From: an uncultured bacterium
GTDB lineage: Bacteria > Acidobacteriota > Thermoanaerobaculia > Thermoanaerobaculales > Thermoanaerobaculaceae
Direction of reading: 5' to 3'
NCBI GenBank assembly: GCA_937924755.1
Contig: CALEVZ010000004.1
Location: 1 to 57,195, forward strand
DNA length: 57,195 bases
The notes beneath the pieces are model-generated. The model was not told the origin of the DNA. It made no database searches and saw only the letters and a program-made list of their open reading frames with translations. Positions 16,179-25,008 of this stretch are shown here, one piece after another. A program made the position numbers and the translations under genes. The stretch's first letter is position 1, and each line of letters begins with the position of its first letter.

Positions 16179-17120
16179 ATGGCTTCCACCCACACCCGCG
16201 TGCTCATCCTGGGCTCGGGCCCCGCCGGGCTGACGGCGGCGTTGTACACGGCGCGCGCCGGCCTCAACCCCATCGTCCTCGACGGAATGCAGCCGGGCGG
16301 GCAGCTCACCATCACCACCGAGGTGGAAAACTATCCCGGGTTTCCCGAGGGCATCCAGGGTCCCGAACTGATGGCCCGCATGCGCCAGCAGGCAGAGCGC
16401 TTCGGCACCACCACGGTGTTCGCTCAGGCCACGGCGGTGGCGCTTGACACCTGGCCGTTCGCCGTGACCACCGATGGCGGCGACAGCTACACCGGCGACG
16501 CCCTGATTATCGCCACCGGCGCCTCGGCCAAGCTGCTGGGGCTGCCGGCGGAACAGCACCTGATGGGGTACGGGGTGTCGGCGTGCGCCACCTGCGATGG
16601 CTTCTTCTTCCGCGGCAAGGAGGTGGTGGTGGTGGGAGGGGGCGACACCGCCATGGAGGAGGCCACCTTCCTGACCCGTTTTGCCACCCGGGTGACCGTG
16701 GTGCACCGCCGGGGGGAACTGCGCGCCTCCAAGATCATGCAGCAGCGGGCGCAGCGCAACGAGAAGGTTGACTTCCGTTTCCATGCCGTGGTGGTGGACA
16801 TCCTGGGCTCGCGGGAGGGAGGGGTGAACGCAGTGGTGCTGGAAGACACCCGCACCGGCGAGCGCGTCACCTTTCCCACCCAGGGGGTGTTCCTGGCCAT
16901 CGGTCACCGCCCCAACACCGCCCTCTTCGCCGGGCAGCTGGAGATGGACGAGAACGGCTACCTGCGCACCGCGGCAGATTCCACCCGCACCTCCCGGGAG
17001 GGCGTCTTCGCCTGCGGCGACGTCCAGGATCACGTGTTTCGCCAGGCCGTCACGGCGGCGGGCAGTGGCTGCATGGCGGCCATCGAGGCGGAACGCTGGC
17101 TTGCCGAGCGCGAGGGGTGA
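16179..17120 (+). CDS. trxB: Thioredoxin reductase (NADPH)
   Basis: A 313-residue low-molecular-weight thioredoxin reductase. The FAD motif is [20 protein letters not shown] (about 9-28), and [20 protein letters not shown] is the typical family segment. The redox CxxC is Cys136-Ala-Thr-Cys139 in [11 protein letters not shown]. The NADPH motif is [13 protein letters not shown], and the C-terminal FAD contact is [10 protein letters not shown]. Length is normal. The ATG at 16179 is preceded by AAAGG. It reduces thioredoxin in the cytoplasm, and the Fe-S carrier and deformylase genes follow on the same strand. Confidence 0.96.
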   Translation: MASTHTRVLILGSGPAGLTAALYTARAGLNPIVLDGMQPGGQLTITTEVENYPGFPEGIQGPELMARMRQQAERFGTTTVFAQATAVALDTWPFAVTTDGGDSYTGDALIIATGASAKLLGLPAEQHLMGYGVSACATCDGFFFRGKEVVVVGGGDTAMEEATFLTRFATRVTVVHRRGELRASKIMQQRAQRNEKVDFRFHAVVVDILGSREGGVNAVVLEDTRTGERVTFPTQGVFLAIGHRPNTALFAGQLEMDENGYLRTAADSTRTSREGVFACGDVQDHVFRQAVTAAGSGCMAAIEAERWLAEREG

Positions 17121-17121
17121 G

Positions 17122-17175
17122 GCTGGAATACCCTTCCAGCGACCGGGGTTGTTTTGTCGGGTCGATTTGACCCGA
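17122..17175 (+). other. Two tandem hairpins between trxB and the Fe-S carrier gene
   Basis: GCTGGAA-TACCC-TTCCAGC (17122-17140) is a perfect 7-bp stem immediately after the trxB stop. TTGTTTTGT follows eight bases later. TCGGGTC-GATTT-GACCCGA (17157-17175) is a second perfect 7-bp stem that ends two bases before the GGGAGG ribosome site. The first may be a weak terminator; the second could influence translation of the next gene. Confidence 0.45.
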
Positions 17176-17191
17176 AGGGAGGTGCGTGAGG

Positions 17192-17518
17192 ATGATCAAA
17201 ATCACTGAGCGGGCGGTGGAGAAGGTGCGCTACTACGCCGGAACCATGCCCGAGGCGGAGGGGAAGGAGCTGCGCATTTTCGTGCAAGGGGGAGGGTGCT
17301 CCGGCTTTCAGTACGGCTTCACCTTCGACGATCACCAGGAGGGTGACACGGTGGTGGAGGCCGGAGGGGTCAAGGTGCTGGTTGACCCCATGTCGCTGCC
17401 GTACTTGACCGGCGCCAAGGTGGACTTCGTCGAGGACATGCGCGGTTCCGGCTTTGTCGTCGACAACCCCAACGCCTCGCGCTCCTGCGGCTGCGGGCAC
17501 TCCTTCTCGGTGGATTGA
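17192..17518 (+). CDS. erpA: A-type iron-sulfur carrier protein (ErpA/IscA/HesB family)
   Basis: A 108-residue A-type carrier that transfers [2Fe-2S]/[4Fe-4S] clusters to apo-enzymes. All three cluster Cys residues are present: Cys36 in [11 protein letters not shown], and Cys99 and Cys101 in [12 protein letters not shown]. The [10 protein letters not shown] wording and short C-terminus resemble ErpA more than SufA. The ATG at 17192 is nine bases from GGGAGG; a GTG at 17186 is too close. It directly precedes def. Confidence 0.92.
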   Translation: MIKITERAVEKVRYYAGTMPEAEGKELRIFVQGGGCSGFQYGFTFDDHQEGDTVVEAGGVKVLVDPMSLPYLTGAKVDFVEDMRGSGFVVDNPNASRSCGCGHSFSVD

Positions 17519-17519
17519 G

Positions 17520-18086
17520 GTGGCCATCTTTTCCGCCCTGGACGGCCGGCGGCGCCCGCTGGTGCGCATGGGGCACCCGGTGCTGCGGCAGCGCGCCGAG
17601 GAGGTGCCGCCGAGTCGTTTCGGCACCCGGGCGCTGCGGGATCTGGGGCGCGATCTGGTGCGCACCATGCACGAGGAAAACGGGGCGGGGCTGGCGGCGC
17701 CGCAAGTTGCGGCGCCGCTGCGCGTCTTCGCCTACCAGGTGCCCGCAGAAAAGGGCCAGAGCACCGTTCCACCCACGGTGCTGGTCAACCCCGTGTTGAC
17801 TCTGGAAGGGGAGGCCAGCGAGCTGGGGTGGGAGGGGTGCCTGTCCATCCCGGGGTTGCGGGGCTTGGTCCCCCGCCACCCCCGTCTGGTGGTGCGGGCC
17901 TTCGACGTGGAGGGCGCACCGGTGGAGTTCGCCGCCGAGGGTTTCCACGCCCGCGTCATCCAGCACGAGTTCGACCACCTGGATGGGGTGCTCTTTCTCG
18001 ACCGCATGCGGGACATGCGGGCGCTGTACTACGAGGACGAATGGGAGGAGTTCGCTCTCAAGAAGGATCTACCCATCGAAGAGTGA
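17520..18086 (+). CDS. def: Peptide deformylase
   Basis: A 188-residue metalloenzyme that removes the formyl group from new N-terminal methionines. Motif 1 is GAGLAAPQ (55-62), motif 2 EGCLS (105-109, metal Cys107), and motif 3 QHEFDHLDG (His149, His153). The GTG at 17520 gives MAIFSALDGRRRP before the conserved VRMGHPVLRQRAE. It begins just after the carrier stop. An internal ATG at 17568 would still keep the core. No methionyl-tRNA formyltransferase gene is next to it, unlike many genomes. Confidence 0.95.
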   Translation: MAIFSALDGRRRPLVRMGHPVLRQRAEEVPPSRFGTRALRDLGRDLVRTMHEENGAGLAAPQVAAPLRVFAYQVPAEKGQSTVPPTVLVNPVLTLEGEASELGWEGCLSIPGLRGLVPRHPRLVVRAFDVEGAPVEFAAEGFHARVIQHEFDHLDGVLFLDRMRDMRALYYEDEWEEFALKKDLPIEE

Positions 18087-18104
18087 TGTCTCGCGACCCC
18101 GGCG

Positions 18105-19403
18105 TCAGGCCCCCCTGGCCGATGCCGTGATGGTCTCCAACCCGTGGCCGTGGGGGCCGGTTTCGCGGCGGCGCAACAGCACGGCGAACAGCAGGGCGAG
18201 AAATCCGAACAGGGAGAAGATCCACATCCCGGGGGCGTAGCCCGCGGGGTTGGCAGCGCTGGCGGCGAAGGTGTCGTTGGTGCGACCGATGAGCCAGTTC
18301 ATCCCCGCCACCCCGACCTGCTGGACTAGGGTCATCAGCGCGTAGGCGGTGCCCAGGCGCCTCTCCTCCACCACATAGGCCACCGCCGGCCACATCACCG
18401 CGGGAATGAGCGAGAACGCCACCCCCATCATGGCCACCGGAACGCCCAAAGGGAGCAGCTGATAGGCCATTAGGAGATAGACGGGCATCAGCAACAGGGC
18501 GCCGAACATCATGAACAGCGAACGCTTGCCCAGCTTGTCCACCAGTAGTCCGAATAGCGGAGTGGCCACCATGGCGGAGAGGGGCAGAACGCTGTTGTAG
18601 CGGCCGGCCGCCTCGCGGGTGAGCTCGAAGGCCTCGATGAAGAACTTGATGGCGAAGGAGCGGAAAGGGAAGATGGCGGAGTAGAACGTCACGCACAATC
18701 CCACCACCAGCCAGAACGACAGGTTGAAGCGGAACACATCGGCCAGCACCAGGCGGTCGGTGGCGCCGGCGCGCCCCAGCCCCCAGCGGCGGCGGGCGTG
18801 CCCCTCCAGCATGCCGTAGACGAGCGGCGCGACCAGGCACAGAGCGCTGATGGCAGCGGCGATGACCAGCGGCCCCTGCCAATCCTTGTACGCAAAGCGG
18901 GCCCAGGTGGGCGACCAATCGGCCGACACCGAGCCCAGGCGGGCGACCGTCAGGTTGATCCCGAAGGCGAACGACAGCTCCTTGCCTTTGAACCATTTGG
19001 CGAGGGCGGTGGTGATCGCCACGATGAGCGGCTCGGAGCCCAGCCCCAGCAGGAAGCGGGCCACCAGCATGACGTGAAACGACTCGGTGGCGGCGTTGAG
19101 GCCGGCGGCGACCACGCAAATGGCGCCGAAGAGAATGGTAGATCGGACGGTGCCGAAGCGATCGACGATGATGCCGCCCAGCAGCAAGACGATGACCGCC
19201 GCAATGCTGTAGGCGGTGTACAGGGCGCCGATGTTCTCGTCGGAAAAGGCCAGGGATGACTTGAGCAGATCGGCGATCGGGGCGATGGAGTCGTAAACGT
19301 AGTAGTTGCCGTACATGGCCAGGGAAATGACGACCAGGACGAGCCAGCGGTACCCCCGGGGCGGCTCGACGGGCGAGGTGACGGCGGACGGGAGCGTGGT
19401 CAT
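18105..19403 (-). CDS. MFS transporter resembling MFSD1 dipeptide carriers
   Basis: A 432-residue major facilitator with 12 predicted membrane helices. The first half looks, from memory of the family, like animal MFSD1, a lysosomal dipeptide uniporter: RFLLGLGSEPLIVA (115-128), then KWFKGKELSFAFGINL (136-151) and TVARLGS (152-158). This segment has Glu124, Lys residues 136-141 and Arg155 at places matching conserved charged residues of that protein. No MFS drug-efflux motif is striking. The ATG at 19403 overlaps the stop of the upstream exported S9 peptidase by four bases, so the two are translationally coupled. This suggests uptake of peptides released by that peptidase; the substrate is an inference. 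Confidence 0.75.
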   Translation of the reverse strand: MTTLPSAVTSPVEPPRGYRWLVLVVISLAMYGNYYVYDSIAPIADLLKSSLAFSDENIGALYTAYSIAAVIVLLLGGIIVDRFGTVRSTILFGAICVVAAGLNAATESFHVMLVARFLLGLGSEPLIVAITTALAKWFKGKELSFAFGINLTVARLGSVSADWSPTWARFAYKDWQGPLVIAAAISALCLVAPLVYGMLEGHARRRWGLGRAGATDRLVLADVFRFNLSFWLVVGLCVTFYSAIFPFRSFAIKFFIEAFELTREAAGRYNSVLPLSAMVATPLFGLLVDKLGKRSLFMMFGALLLMPVYLLMAYQLLPLGVPVAMMGVAFSLIPAVMWPAVAYVVEERRLGTAYALMTLVQQVGVAGMNWLIGRTNDTFAASAANPAGYAPGMWIFSLFGFLALLFAVLLRRRETGPHGHGLETITASARGA

Positions 19404-22120
19404 GGCGTGGTCTCCGAGGGCCGGATGGTAGCAGAGGGCGGCGGGCCGGCGACCACCAGGCGAATCCCCACCAGCTGCGGGGGTGGGGCGGTGGGCGGGG
19501 CGGACGCGGCGGGCCGGTCGGCGCTGGGTCCGCGGGCCAGAGCGCTGCCGTCGGCGGCGACCACCCACTCGGCGACGTTGCCGTCCAGGTCGAAGACCGG
19601 ATCGTCGCCGCAGCCGGGGAGGCTGCCCACCGGCAGCAGCAGAGCCTCTGGCCCGAGCTCGGCGAGAGGCTGGGCCAGGCGGGCGGCGTCGTCGGGGTTG
19701 ACCTCGTACCCCGCCCAGCGGTCCAGGGTGTTGCCTCCCGAACCACAGGCGAGCCTGCCGGCCTCCTCCTCTGTGGGCAGGCGGAAGGGTCGGCCGGTGC
19801 GCGCCGCCAGCCAAGCGGCGAACTCCCTGGCCCGCGCAAAGGTGCTAACCACCGGCAGGTTGTCCCCGCCCGGCGGCACCACCACGGCGGGATCGAAGGC
19901 GGCGAATTGGGAGCGGGTGATTTCGAAGCGGGACACCTCGATGCCCCGGTGCACCACTGTTTCGGGCACCAGGGTGTCCCCCGCGCGGTGGCCGAAGGCG
20001 GCGCCGTCCCGGGCGGCCCGGGCACGCTGCACCAGTGCCTGCAGGAGCGAACCCGGCTTGAGAGCGGGGTTGGGCGCCTCCCAGGTGCCGAAGAGGTGGC
20101 GGTCCAGCCACGCCAGCTCCTCCTCTACCTTGCGCCGCTGGTGGGGAATGGCGCCCAGCCCGTGGGGTTCCCCCGGGAACAGTACCAGACGGACCTCTGT
20201 CTTGCCAATTTGTTGCAGCGCCCGGAACAGCGACCACGACTGGTGCGGCGGGACGTTGCGATCCTCCGTGCCGGTGAACACGATGGTGGGGGTGGTGACC
20301 CTCTTTAGTCGGAAAAAGGGGGATTTCTCCAGATACACGTGGGGGATTTCCCAGGGCGGGCCACCGAAGTAGTAGTTGTCGAAGGCCGCCCCGAAATCCA
20401 CGTTGGCCCAGTCGGAGAACCACTCCACGTCGGCGGCGCCGATGCTGGCGGCGCGGAAGCGGTCGCTTGAAGTGATGAGCTCGGCAGAGAGAATGCCGCC
20501 GTTGGACCACCCCACCGCGGCCAGGCGCCGGGGGTCCACCAGCCCGGCGGCGATCACCGCGTCGACGCCCTTTTGCAGGTCGGGGATCTCCAGCTCGTAG
20601 TACTTGCCGCCGCCGATGGACTCCACCCAGTCCAGCCCGTAGCCGGCCGAGCCGTGGTAGTTCACCTGTAGCACGAAGGCGCCCCGCTGCCGCCACAGCA
20701 GCACCGGCGACGCCCAGTTGAAGGACCAGTGGTCCAGGTCGGTGCCAGCGGGTCCCCCATGGATGTCCAGGATCAGGGGGAAGCGAGTGCCCTCCTGATA
20801 GTCGAGCGGGTAGTGGAGGATCGCCTCCACCTCCTCGTCGCGGGCACCTGGGTAGCGCAGGACCTCCACCCGGCCGGTGGGCTTGCCTGCCCAGCCGGGA
20901 TTCAGGGCGGTGAGGGGGCGGGGGTTGCTGCAGCGGGCGCCCTCCAGGGTGGCCGCGTACCACTGGGGCGGGGTGGTGGAGGTGGAGTATTGGTAGGCCA
21001 CGGTCCGTCCATCGCGGCTGGCGACCAGGGTTTCCATCCCCCGGGTGTGCTCTCCACTGAGTTCCTGGCGCTGCCACCCGGCGGGGGTGCGGCGAAAGTG
21101 GGCGGGGCGGAAGCGCACCCCATCGGCCAGCAGCGCGATGATGCCCCCTTGTACCGGCGCAATCCCGCCTCCCAGACCGCGCTCCCAGCTGCCGTCTACC
21201 CGTTCCGTTCGACCGTGGGTCAGGTCGTGGTACCAGAGCTGCTGGACCGAGGCGCTGCGGTAGCGGGGGTGGCGACTGTAGCGGTTGACGAGGTAGAAGC
21301 CGCGGGAGTCGGGGCTCCAGGCGATCGACTCCGGCACGAGGGGGGTGTCGGCCAGCAGGCGCGCCGCCTTGCCGGTGGTGAGGTCGACCAGAAAGGTGTG
21401 CGGGGGTGTACGTTCATCAAACTGATAGGAGAGACTCTGCTGGGCCCGCACCACCGCGTGGCAGCCGTCCGGCGCCACCGCCAGCAGGTCGATCCAGTCG
21501 CGGTTGGAGGTCAGGGGGGTCGCCGTGCCGTCCTCCAGCTTGACGCGGAAGAGCCGCACCGGCGGCTCGTGCTCGGCGTCCTCCACGACGACGGAGGTGT
21601 CCCTGCGCTCCTTGAGGTCGCGCTCCCGCCAGGTGGGCGCCTCCTGGGCAGCCACCACCAACGTGGCGGGGTCAATCCAGCCGAAGGCCCGCACCGGCCG
21701 CTCCAGCCGAGTCACCGGAAAGGGCTCCCCCCCGGCGACGCCCATCGCCCACACCTGGCCCCTGGCCACCTTGTCGTCCTTCACCCCCGGCCGCGGGCGG
21801 GTAAAGAGAAAGGCCACCGACGATCCATCCGGTGAAAAACTCGGGGATGAGACCGAATCCGTGCCGCGGGTGAGCTGCACGGCGCTGCCATCGGCCAAGC
21901 GAGTCAACCAGAGGTGATTGACCCGCTTCTGCTCCCCCTCGGGGGTCTCCGCCACCACGCTCCGGGTCCAGGCGGCGAGGCTGCCGTCGGGGGAGAGGCT
22001 CCAGGCGGTGACCCGTTCGGCCAGCAGCAGGTCATCCACCGACCACGGGGGCGGCGTGGCGTGGCCGACCCAGGCCGAGAACATCATCAGGACCAGGGGA
22101 CACAGAGCAGGGCGCATCAA
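19400..22120 (-). CDS. Exported S9 prolyl-oligopeptidase-family peptidase fused to an FGE-sulfatase-like domain
   Basis: A 906-residue protein. Residues 1-20 are a signal peptide (LCPLVLMMFSAWVGHA). About 25-420 is a beta-propeller with WD40/TolB-like repeats (SLSPDGSLAAW, SFSPDGSSVAF, AWSPDSRGFYL). About 430-680 is the alpha/beta-hydrolase of family S9: Ser539 in AVGWSNGGILSAE, Asp620 in FTGTEDRNVPP, His653 in PGEPHGLG. These relatives are dipeptidyl- or acylaminoacyl-peptidases. Unusually, about 725-890 resembles the formylglycine-generating-enzyme fold (VSRFEITRSQFAAF, FRLPTEEEAGRL, FDLDGNVAEWVV, GIRLVV). It seems shortened and lacks an obvious Cys pair, so it may be a binding module. It overlaps the MFS gene by four bases. 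Confidence 0.85.
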   Translation of the reverse strand: MMRPALCPLVLMMFSAWVGHATPPPWSVDDLLLAERVTAWSLSPDGSLAAWTRSVVAETPEGEQKRVNHLWLTRLADGSAVQLTRGTDSVSSPSFSPDGSSVAFLFTRPRPGVKDDKVARGQVWAMGVAGGEPFPVTRLERPVRAFGWIDPATLVVAAQEAPTWRERDLKERRDTSVVVEDAEHEPPVRLFRVKLEDGTATPLTSNRDWIDLLAVAPDGCHAVVRAQQSLSYQFDERTPPHTFLVDLTTGKAARLLADTPLVPESIAWSPDSRGFYLVNRYSRHPRYRSASVQQLWYHDLTHGRTERVDGSWERGLGGGIAPVQGGIIALLADGVRFRPAHFRRTPAGWQRQELSGEHTRGMETLVASRDGRTVAYQYSTSTTPPQWYAATLEGARCSNPRPLTALNPGWAGKPTGRVEVLRYPGARDEEVEAILHYPLDYQEGTRFPLILDIHGGPAGTDLDHWSFNWASPVLLWRQRGAFVLQVNYHGSAGYGLDWVESIGGGKYYELEIPDLQKGVDAVIAAGLVDPRRLAAVGWSNGGILSAELITSSDRFRAASIGAADVEWFSDWANVDFGAAFDNYYFGGPPWEIPHVYLEKSPFFRLKRVTTPTIVFTGTEDRNVPPHQSWSLFRALQQIGKTEVRLVLFPGEPHGLGAIPHQRRKVEEELAWLDRHLFGTWEAPNPALKPGSLLQALVQRARAARDGAAFGHRAGDTLVPETVVHRGIEVSRFEITRSQFAAFDPAVVVPPGGDNLPVVSTFARAREFAAWLAARTGRPFRLPTEEEAGRLACGSGGNTLDRWAGYEVNPDDAARLAQPLAELGPEALLLPVGSLPGCGDDPVFDLDGNVAEWVVAADGSALARGPSADRPAASAPPTAPPPQLVGIRLVVAGPPPSATIRPSETTP

Positions 22121-22232
22121 GACCTCCTCGCCCGCGGCGGACTGCGGTGAGCGGACGCCGGGCGCTGGTCGAGGTTAGCAGGCTCGCGATTGGCACGCGG
22201 GGGGGCGAACCGGGCCGTTGGGGAGCCGTGGC

Positions 22233-24827
22233 TTACCGCCCGAACAGCCGTCGCCGTTTGACCTCGTAGGGTTTGTTGGCGGTGCCGAAGCTGGAGGAGT
22301 GGCCCGACGTATCGGTGGCGACGATGTACAGCTCCACCACCCCGGCGTTGCCGTGCACGGCCGGCGACAGCTCCAGCACGTACTCATCGCCACCGAGGTG
22401 TTTGAGCTGGACCTCGCGGTACTGCTTGCGCTCGTCGGTGCGCACGTAGGCCTTGGCGCTGGCCACGCGGTAGTCATCGGTGATGCGCATCGGGACGGTG
22501 AGGGTTTCATCTTTCTTGAACCTGGGATCGAAGCCCGGGGCGATGGCAATGACCGGCGCCTGGGCGTCCAGCTCGGCCAGCCGAGCCTGCAGACGATCCC
22601 GGGCCTCGGCAAAGGCGGAGGCCAGGTGTGGGGGTGGTACCAGCGAACCCAGCTGCGCCAGGCCGGCCTCGGGGTTGCCCCGCTCCAACGCCTGGGCGGC
22701 ATCGGCGAGCACCCGGCGCGCCTGCTCGTCGATGGCCCGCTCGTGCCGGGCGCGGGCCAGGCGCTCGGCGACACCGGGGGCCTCGGGCCAGGCGTTGGTG
22801 ACCAGCTCCAGCCGCTGAATGGCGCGGTCCCAGCGGCGCGCCTGCAGGAGCCCATCGGCCTCGGCCAGGAGGGCGCGGGCCGCCTCCTCCCGCAGCTCGA
22901 AGGCCCGTTGATAGGCCGGCAAGATGACCGTCATCTCGGCGCTGCGCTGCAACAGCTCCAGGTGATCACCGGCGCGCTGCGCCCGCGTCATCTGCCCGGA
23001 AACCTTCAATGCCTCGTTGGCCTTGGCCAGTTGCTCCCGCAGCCCGGGCACGGCGGCCTGCTCGCGGGCGGTCATGCCGGCCAGGGCATCCACCGCCGCC
23101 CGCAGGGTGCGCAAGTTGCCGCTGCGCAGGCCCTGCGCCAGGTCGGCGATGGCCCGCTCGCGACTCATTCCCTCCAGCTCGGCGGCGATGCTGCGGGCCA
23201 GGGCGGCATCGGCGGGGGAGAGGGCCGCCAGGCGCTGGGGGGAGATCTCGCCGAGGATGCGGCGCGCCGCCTCAAAATCCCCATCCTCCATGGCGTCGCG
23301 CGCCGCCAGCAGCTGGGGATCGCGATCCGGTGCCGCCGAAGCGGCGGGAGTGGGGACCGGGGTGGCCGGGACGGGGGTGGGCACGACAATGGGCGGCACC
23401 GGGTCGGTATCGAGGAGGGTGACGGCGACGATGCCGGCTCCCAACAGCAGCAGGAGAGCTGCGGCCGCCAGGAGGGGGATTTTCCAGCGCGAGGGCGAGC
23501 TGGGCGGGGCGGCGGGGGCCGCCGCTGGCGGCGGGGCGGGCCCAGGTTCGGCTGCTTTGCCGGCCGTGGCGGCGGGGAGGGGCCCACCGGAGGCCGGTGG
23601 CGGCGGAGGCGGCGAGGCCGCCAACCGGGGCGAGGCCGGCTCGGGAGGCGTCGGGGCGGGCGGCGGTGGCAGCCCCGCCTGCGGTTGAAGCTCTTCCACC
23701 TCGGCTGGCTCCTGCGCGGCCAACGGCTCGCCGGGGGGGGCGGGAACCACCGGGATGACCAGGGCGGGGTCGGTTTTGTTGGGGTCGAAGGGTGGCCGCG
23801 GAGGGGACTCGGGCAAGGACTCTGGGGTGGCCGCAGGAGCGGGAGTGGGCTCCCGGCGCGCCGGCTCCGCAGCGTCGCGCATCCCCACCTTGACCTTGAG
23901 CTGGGGGCGGCTGGGCCCCGGCCTGGCGGCGGGTGCCGCCGGGGCGGGTTGGCGAATGGTGGCCTCGACCTCACCCACCTCTTCCTTGCCCGTTTCCCCA
24001 CGGACGGGGCGCGGCGTCACCTCCGGGGCGAGGCGCGATAGCAGCAGGCGCCGCAACTCCGCAAAGGTGGTGGTGCGAGCCTGGGGATCGCGCCGCAGGG
24101 CCACCGACAGATGCTCCTGCAGGGTGGCGCCGTGGCGCAGTTCGATGATGGGCAACCTCACCCGCGGCGCCGACGAGCCCAGCCCCACCACGTCGGCGTG
24201 CAGGAGCTCGCAGGCGAGCAGGGCGAAGGAGTAGAGATCGGCCCGCCAGGCGAGGGAGTGGGTGAGGGCCCGGGGCACCAGCAGTTCGGCAGCGGCGAAA
24301 CGTTCGGCTTCGGGGGAGCGGCCCAGGGGTGCCTCACCGCCGTCCGCGGCGAGGTACGCCACCGTGCCGAGTCCCAGCAGCTGCACCGTCTCCCCGCCGG
24401 GTGATTCCACCACCAGGACGTTTTCAGGGCAGAGGTTGTGGTGCACCAGCCCGTTATCGGCCAAAACCTCGAGCGCCCGCGCCAGATCGGCGAGGATGGG
24501 GACAATCCGCTCCACCGGTGCGGTGGTGAATTTGGTTAGGGGCGTACCCTCGACGAAGGAAGTGACCAGGAAGGCCCCGTCATCGGGGGTGAACCCGTAA
24601 TCGAGAACCTCCGGCATGGCAGCCAGCTGCAACTCGGCGAGGCGACGCATGAAGGTGATGAAGCGTTCCCGCTGCCCCTGGCTGACTCCGGCAGCGAGGG
24701 GCTTAAGGATCTTGACGGCGACGATCTGGCCACTGCCCGGATCGATCGCCCGCCGCACCGTGGACAGCGGCGAGGCGCTCAAGACTTCCTCCAGACGGTA
24801 TGCGGCGGCTACATCGCGAACGTCCAT
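22233..24827 (-). CDS. Membrane pseudokinase (Ser/Thr kinase-like) with extracytoplasmic domain
   Basis: An 864-residue, one-helix protein. Residues 1-265 follow the Hanks-type kinase layout, but the catalytic parts are degraded. The Gly-rich loop has no glycines (EVLSASPLSTVRRA). Lys39 is kept in VAVKIL. HRDLKPEN reads HHNLCPEN (129-136; catalytic Asp replaced by Asn131). DFG reads GLG (152-154). A Pro/Ala-rich linker covers about 285-447, a membrane helix 451-472, an alpha-helical TPR-like region about 490-760, and a C-terminal beta domain about 765-864 (PVIAIAPGFDPRFKKDETLT). It probably acts as a scaffold or sensor. The start has GAGGA upstream. It lies behind the S9/MFS pair on the same strand, 112 bp away. 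Confidence 0.85.
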   Translation of the reverse strand: MDVRDVAAAYRLEEVLSASPLSTVRRAIDPGSGQIVAVKILKPLAAGVSQGQRERFITFMRRLAELQLAAMPEVLDYGFTPDDGAFLVTSFVEGTPLTKFTTAPVERIVPILADLARALEVLADNGLVHHNLCPENVLVVESPGGETVQLLGLGTVAYLAADGGEAPLGRSPEAERFAAAELLVPRALTHSLAWRADLYSFALLACELLHADVVGLGSSAPRVRLPIIELRHGATLQEHLSVALRRDPQARTTTFAELRRLLLSRLAPEVTPRPVRGETGKEEVGEVEATIRQPAPAAPAARPGPSRPQLKVKVGMRDAAEPARREPTPAPAATPESLPESPPRPPFDPNKTDPALVIPVVPAPPGEPLAAQEPAEVEELQPQAGLPPPPAPTPPEPASPRLAASPPPPPPASGGPLPAATAGKAAEPGPAPPPAAAPAAPPSSPSRWKIPLLAAAALLLLLGAGIVAVTLLDTDPVPPIVVPTPVPATPVPTPAASAAPDRDPQLLAARDAMEDGDFEAARRILGEISPQRLAALSPADAALARSIAAELEGMSRERAIADLAQGLRSGNLRTLRAAVDALAGMTAREQAAVPGLREQLAKANEALKVSGQMTRAQRAGDHLELLQRSAEMTVILPAYQRAFELREEAARALLAEADGLLQARRWDRAIQRLELVTNAWPEAPGVAERLARARHERAIDEQARRVLADAAQALERGNPEAGLAQLGSLVPPPHLASAFAEARDRLQARLAELDAQAPVIAIAPGFDPRFKKDETLTVPMRITDDYRVASAKAYVRTDERKQYREVQLKHLGGDEYVLELSPAVHGNAGVVELYIVATDTSGHSSSFGTANKPYEVKRRRLFGR

Positions 24828-24911
24828 GCGTCCTCACCGACCCGGCCGTGCCACAGTAAACCCCTCGGCGCCCCTCGGGCACCGTGCCCTTGCGCCGGGC
24901 TAACCATCCAA

Positions 24912-24917
24912 AGCATA
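24912..24917 (-). promoter_or_regulatory. Possible -10 box for the pseudokinase gene
   Basis: TATGCT read on the minus strand, about 85 bases before the ATG at 24827. A second candidate (TACTGT) lies about 25 bases before the start. Neither has a clear -35. Confidence 0.25.
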
Positions 24918-24994
24918 GCAGCTTTTTCCCTCGGAGCGGCTCGCCGGCGGTGTCCTCGGTCACTGCCGGGTTAACGCCCGGCCGGGGAGCGCCC

Positions 24995-25000
24995 TACAAT
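24995..25000 (+). promoter_or_regulatory. -10 box of RNase HII-like gene, leaderless arrangement
   Basis: TACAAT, eight bases before the ATG at 25009, with TTAACG at 24971-24976 as a weak -35 (18-base spacer). No Shine-Dalgarno is in the gap. Confidence 0.55.
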
Positions 25001-25008
25001 GCCCGCCC

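Noticed and set aside
24828-25008. Small RNA gene between the pseudokinase and RNase HII-like genes
   Set aside because: Only promoter-like hexamers were found; no terminator or stable structure was evident.
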